Assembly: GCA_023136395.1 (NCBI GenBank)
Contig: JAGLRI010000085.1
Location: forward strand, 1-5,806
Direction: 5' to 3'
Length of the DNA: 5,806 nucleotides
DNA from: Candidatus Bathyarchaeota archaeon
GTDB taxonomy: Archaea > Thermoproteota > Bathyarchaeia > Bathyarchaeales > Bathyarchaeaceae
Every line of letters begins with the position of its first letter. The stretch's first letter is position 1. Both the position numbers and the translations under genes were made by a program. The notes beneath the pieces were generated by a model. It was not told where the DNA came from, made no database searches, and was given only the letters and a program-made list of their open reading frames with translations. Below, one piece after another: positions 4,724 through 5,806 of this stretch.

Positions 4724-5191
4724 TCAATGTGTTGTTTTAAGATTGAAGTCTAATAGTTTTATCCCATTTTTATTGAAGTAGAAATCACCGTTGAATCGCT
4801 TGCCTTCTAAAAGGAGAGGAAGCCAATGCTTGTCATCCTCCCACATCTCGTCATAAGGCACTTCGTTTAAGTGGAACCACTGCAATATGCCCTCTTCATT
4901 TGATACCAGTTTTCCCTTGAAGAGGTTAGTGGAAAAGACATAAACAATCCAATCAGGCTTGGCTTTATGTCCGAAGTAGAAGTTTAAAACGCCGTGTGAC
5001 TTGAGTTGTGATACTGAAAATCCCGTCTCTTCTAGGGTTTCTCGTGCAGCCCCCTCCTTTGGGGATTCTCCAGCTTTCAGTTTACCGCCAACACCATTCC
5101 ACTTCCCTCCCCCAAATAATCCAGCTGATTTTTTCTGCAATAATAAAAGATTCCCGTCAAAAATGTGGCACAGCGTTGCCCTCATAGTCAC
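4724..5191 (-). CDS. Nudix hydrolase, MTH1-like (oxidised purine nucleoside triphosphatase)
   Basis: It probably hydrolyses damaged nucleotides such as 8-oxo-dGTP to the monophosphate, protecting DNA and RNA synthesis. In this 155-residue protein the Nudix box is exact: GKLKAGE, seven residues, then RETLEETGF (about residues 36-58), with the Mg-binding Glu pair in EE. Beyond the box the sequence tracks human MTH1 closely: WNGVGGKL before the box, and WFHLNEVPYDEMWEDD, then WLPLLLEGKRF and FYF in the second half. The Trp and the Asp-Asp pair that contact the base in MTH1 are kept. The start is GTG 5191, because GGGAGA (5200-5205) is 8 bases before it; ATG 5185 would be 14 bases away. Single-domain and intact. 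The substrate is inferred from MTH1 similarity, not shown. Confidence 0.94.
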   Translation of the reverse strand: MTMRATLCHIFDGNLLLLQKKSAGLFGGGKWNGVGGKLKAGESPKEGAARETLEETGFSVSQLKSHGVLNFYFGHKAKPDWIVYVFSTNLFKGKLVSNEEGILQWFHLNEVPYDEMWEDDKHWLPLLLEGKRFNGDFYFNKNGIKLLDFNLKTTH

Positions 5192-5199
5192 ATCAAATT

Positions 5200-5205
5200 T
5201 CTCCC
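5200..5205 (-). promoter_or_regulatory. Shine-Dalgarno that selects GTG as Nudix start
   Basis: On the minus strand GGGAGA lies 8 bases before GTG 5191 and 14 before ATG 5185, favouring the GTG. An out-of-frame ATG followed at once by TGA (ATGTGA) overlaps the GTG and would not compete productively. A TATA-like TTATTTAT on the same strand (plus-strand 5255-5262) is a possible promoter. Confidence 0.55.
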
Positions 5206-5320
5206 ATCAATTAATAATTGCCAATTCCTTAACCATCACAAGCGTTATTCAAGAATAAATAATCATTTTTAGTATGAATCGTTCGTTGTAAAAAATGCTT
5301 TATTTTAACATGATGTTCTA

Positions 5321-5806
5321 TCAAGAGGTTTCCTTTAACTTTTCTACAAATTTGAAAAATCTAATTACGTAAATGGCTACTGCTTCAATGAAGCACCAAA
5401 GACATAACATGTAAATCCATAATCCGGGTGGGGTGTTACTATTTAAGAGGGGATTAAAATCTAGTGGGTAGAATGGGCGGATATCTATGTACATCCGTGA
5501 ATCGAGTAATATGTGAATGTAGATACCAGATAGAGCAGCCAATAGAATGTTCGTTAAAGATGGCGTTTTTTCAAGTTTGAAAAACGATAAAAAAGGGCGA
5601 AAGAGATTCTCTAACTTTACTCATTACTACAACGAGAAGAAACGCAACGATTGTTCCTCATAAGAAAGAACGAAAGAAGTCGTGAAGCGAATAGTCTAAG
5701 TCAAAAATTAGAACCATAATCGGTTCCACATCAACCATGATGCTTGCAACTAAGAATGTAGAAAAATCTATGTAATTGATAAGCAACAACCCTAGAAATA
5801 ATCCAA
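5321..5806 (-). pseudogene. Multi-pass membrane protein, YdjM/metal-dependent-hydrolase-like, broken and partial
   Basis: The minus-strand reading enters at 5804 as GLFLGLLLINYIDFSTFLVA, continues SIMVDVEPIMVLIF and DLDYSLHDFFRSFL, hits TGA at 5658-5660, resumes GTIVAFLLVVVMSKV, and shifts frame at a six-A run (plus strand 5589-5594). It then runs SFFKLEKTPSLTNILLAALS, GIYIHILLDSRMYIDIRPFY and PLDFNPLL, with a last membrane helix, to TGA 5321. Removing one base from the homopolymer joins the two halves smoothly. The pattern (VDVEP, LHxFFxSFLG, HILLDS, RPFYPL) resembles archaeal membrane-bound putative hydrolases of the DUF457/YdjM type. In that family I would expect LHGFFHSFLGG, so Gly became TGA and an expected His is Arg. 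The membrane character is clear; the family name is a memory-based suggestion. The N-terminus is outside the window. Confidence 0.72.

Noticed and set aside
5658..5660. TGA read as glycine (recoded genetic code)
   Set aside because: TGA is used as an ordinary terminator for the protease, the Nudix gene and this same frame, and a frameshift also breaks the gene.
1..5806. CRISPR array, insertion sequence or transposase
   Set aside because: I saw no regularly spaced repeats, no long terminal inverted repeats and no transposase or integrase motifs on either strand.

Overview
The window is archaeal. Five things show this: the N-terminus of a TATA-binding protein at the left edge, a 5S rRNA of archaeal type, a tRNA gene carrying several introns, TATA/BRE-like promoter elements, and protein sequences of archaeal character. 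The base composition is AT-rich. A TACK- or Asgard-like lineage is a guess from the style of the proteins and the tRNA introns; nothing here fixes the species.

Layout, left to right: (1) the first 31 codons of TBP on the minus strand. (2) About 450 bases with no convincing gene. (3) A secreted, C-terminally anchored subtilisin-like protease on the plus strand. Its frame continues upstream through a propeptide and signal peptide, but there is no ATG/GTG/TTG at the expected start, only an ACG behind a good Shine-Dalgarno. (4) A minus-strand stretch of decayed genes: the C-terminal 80-90 residues of threonine synthase, then a small SWIM zinc-finger gene with a stop codon and lost zinc ligands. 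(5) A head-to-head RNA pair: 5S rRNA (minus) and a tRNA (plus), separated by about 90 bases that hold both promoters. (6) An intact cysteine desulfurase (minus). (7) An intact MTH1-like Nudix hydrolase (minus). (8) A membrane-protein pseudogene (minus), with an in-frame TGA and a frameshift, that runs off the right edge.

The two most unusual objects are the RNA genes. The 5S gene carries an extra 30-31 bases, mostly a perfect 7-bp hairpin, inside conserved loop C. The tRNA gene is 221 bases long but has a perfect acceptor stem, D-stem pieces, T-arm and encoded CCA. A normal 77-nt tRNA, best fitted as Pro(UGG), is recovered only by removing four internal segments (about 144 bases). No single-intron reading gives a valid anticodon arm.

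The genes do not form one pathway. TBP, 5S and tRNA belong to information processing, the desulfurase supplies sulfur for Fe-S clusters and tRNA thiolation, and the Nudix enzyme probably cleans the nucleotide pool. The protease, the SWIM and ThrC relics and the membrane relic look like accessory or decaying content. Several broken frames lie close together, so either this locus is eroding or the assembly contains sequence errors. Raw-read support would separate the two.
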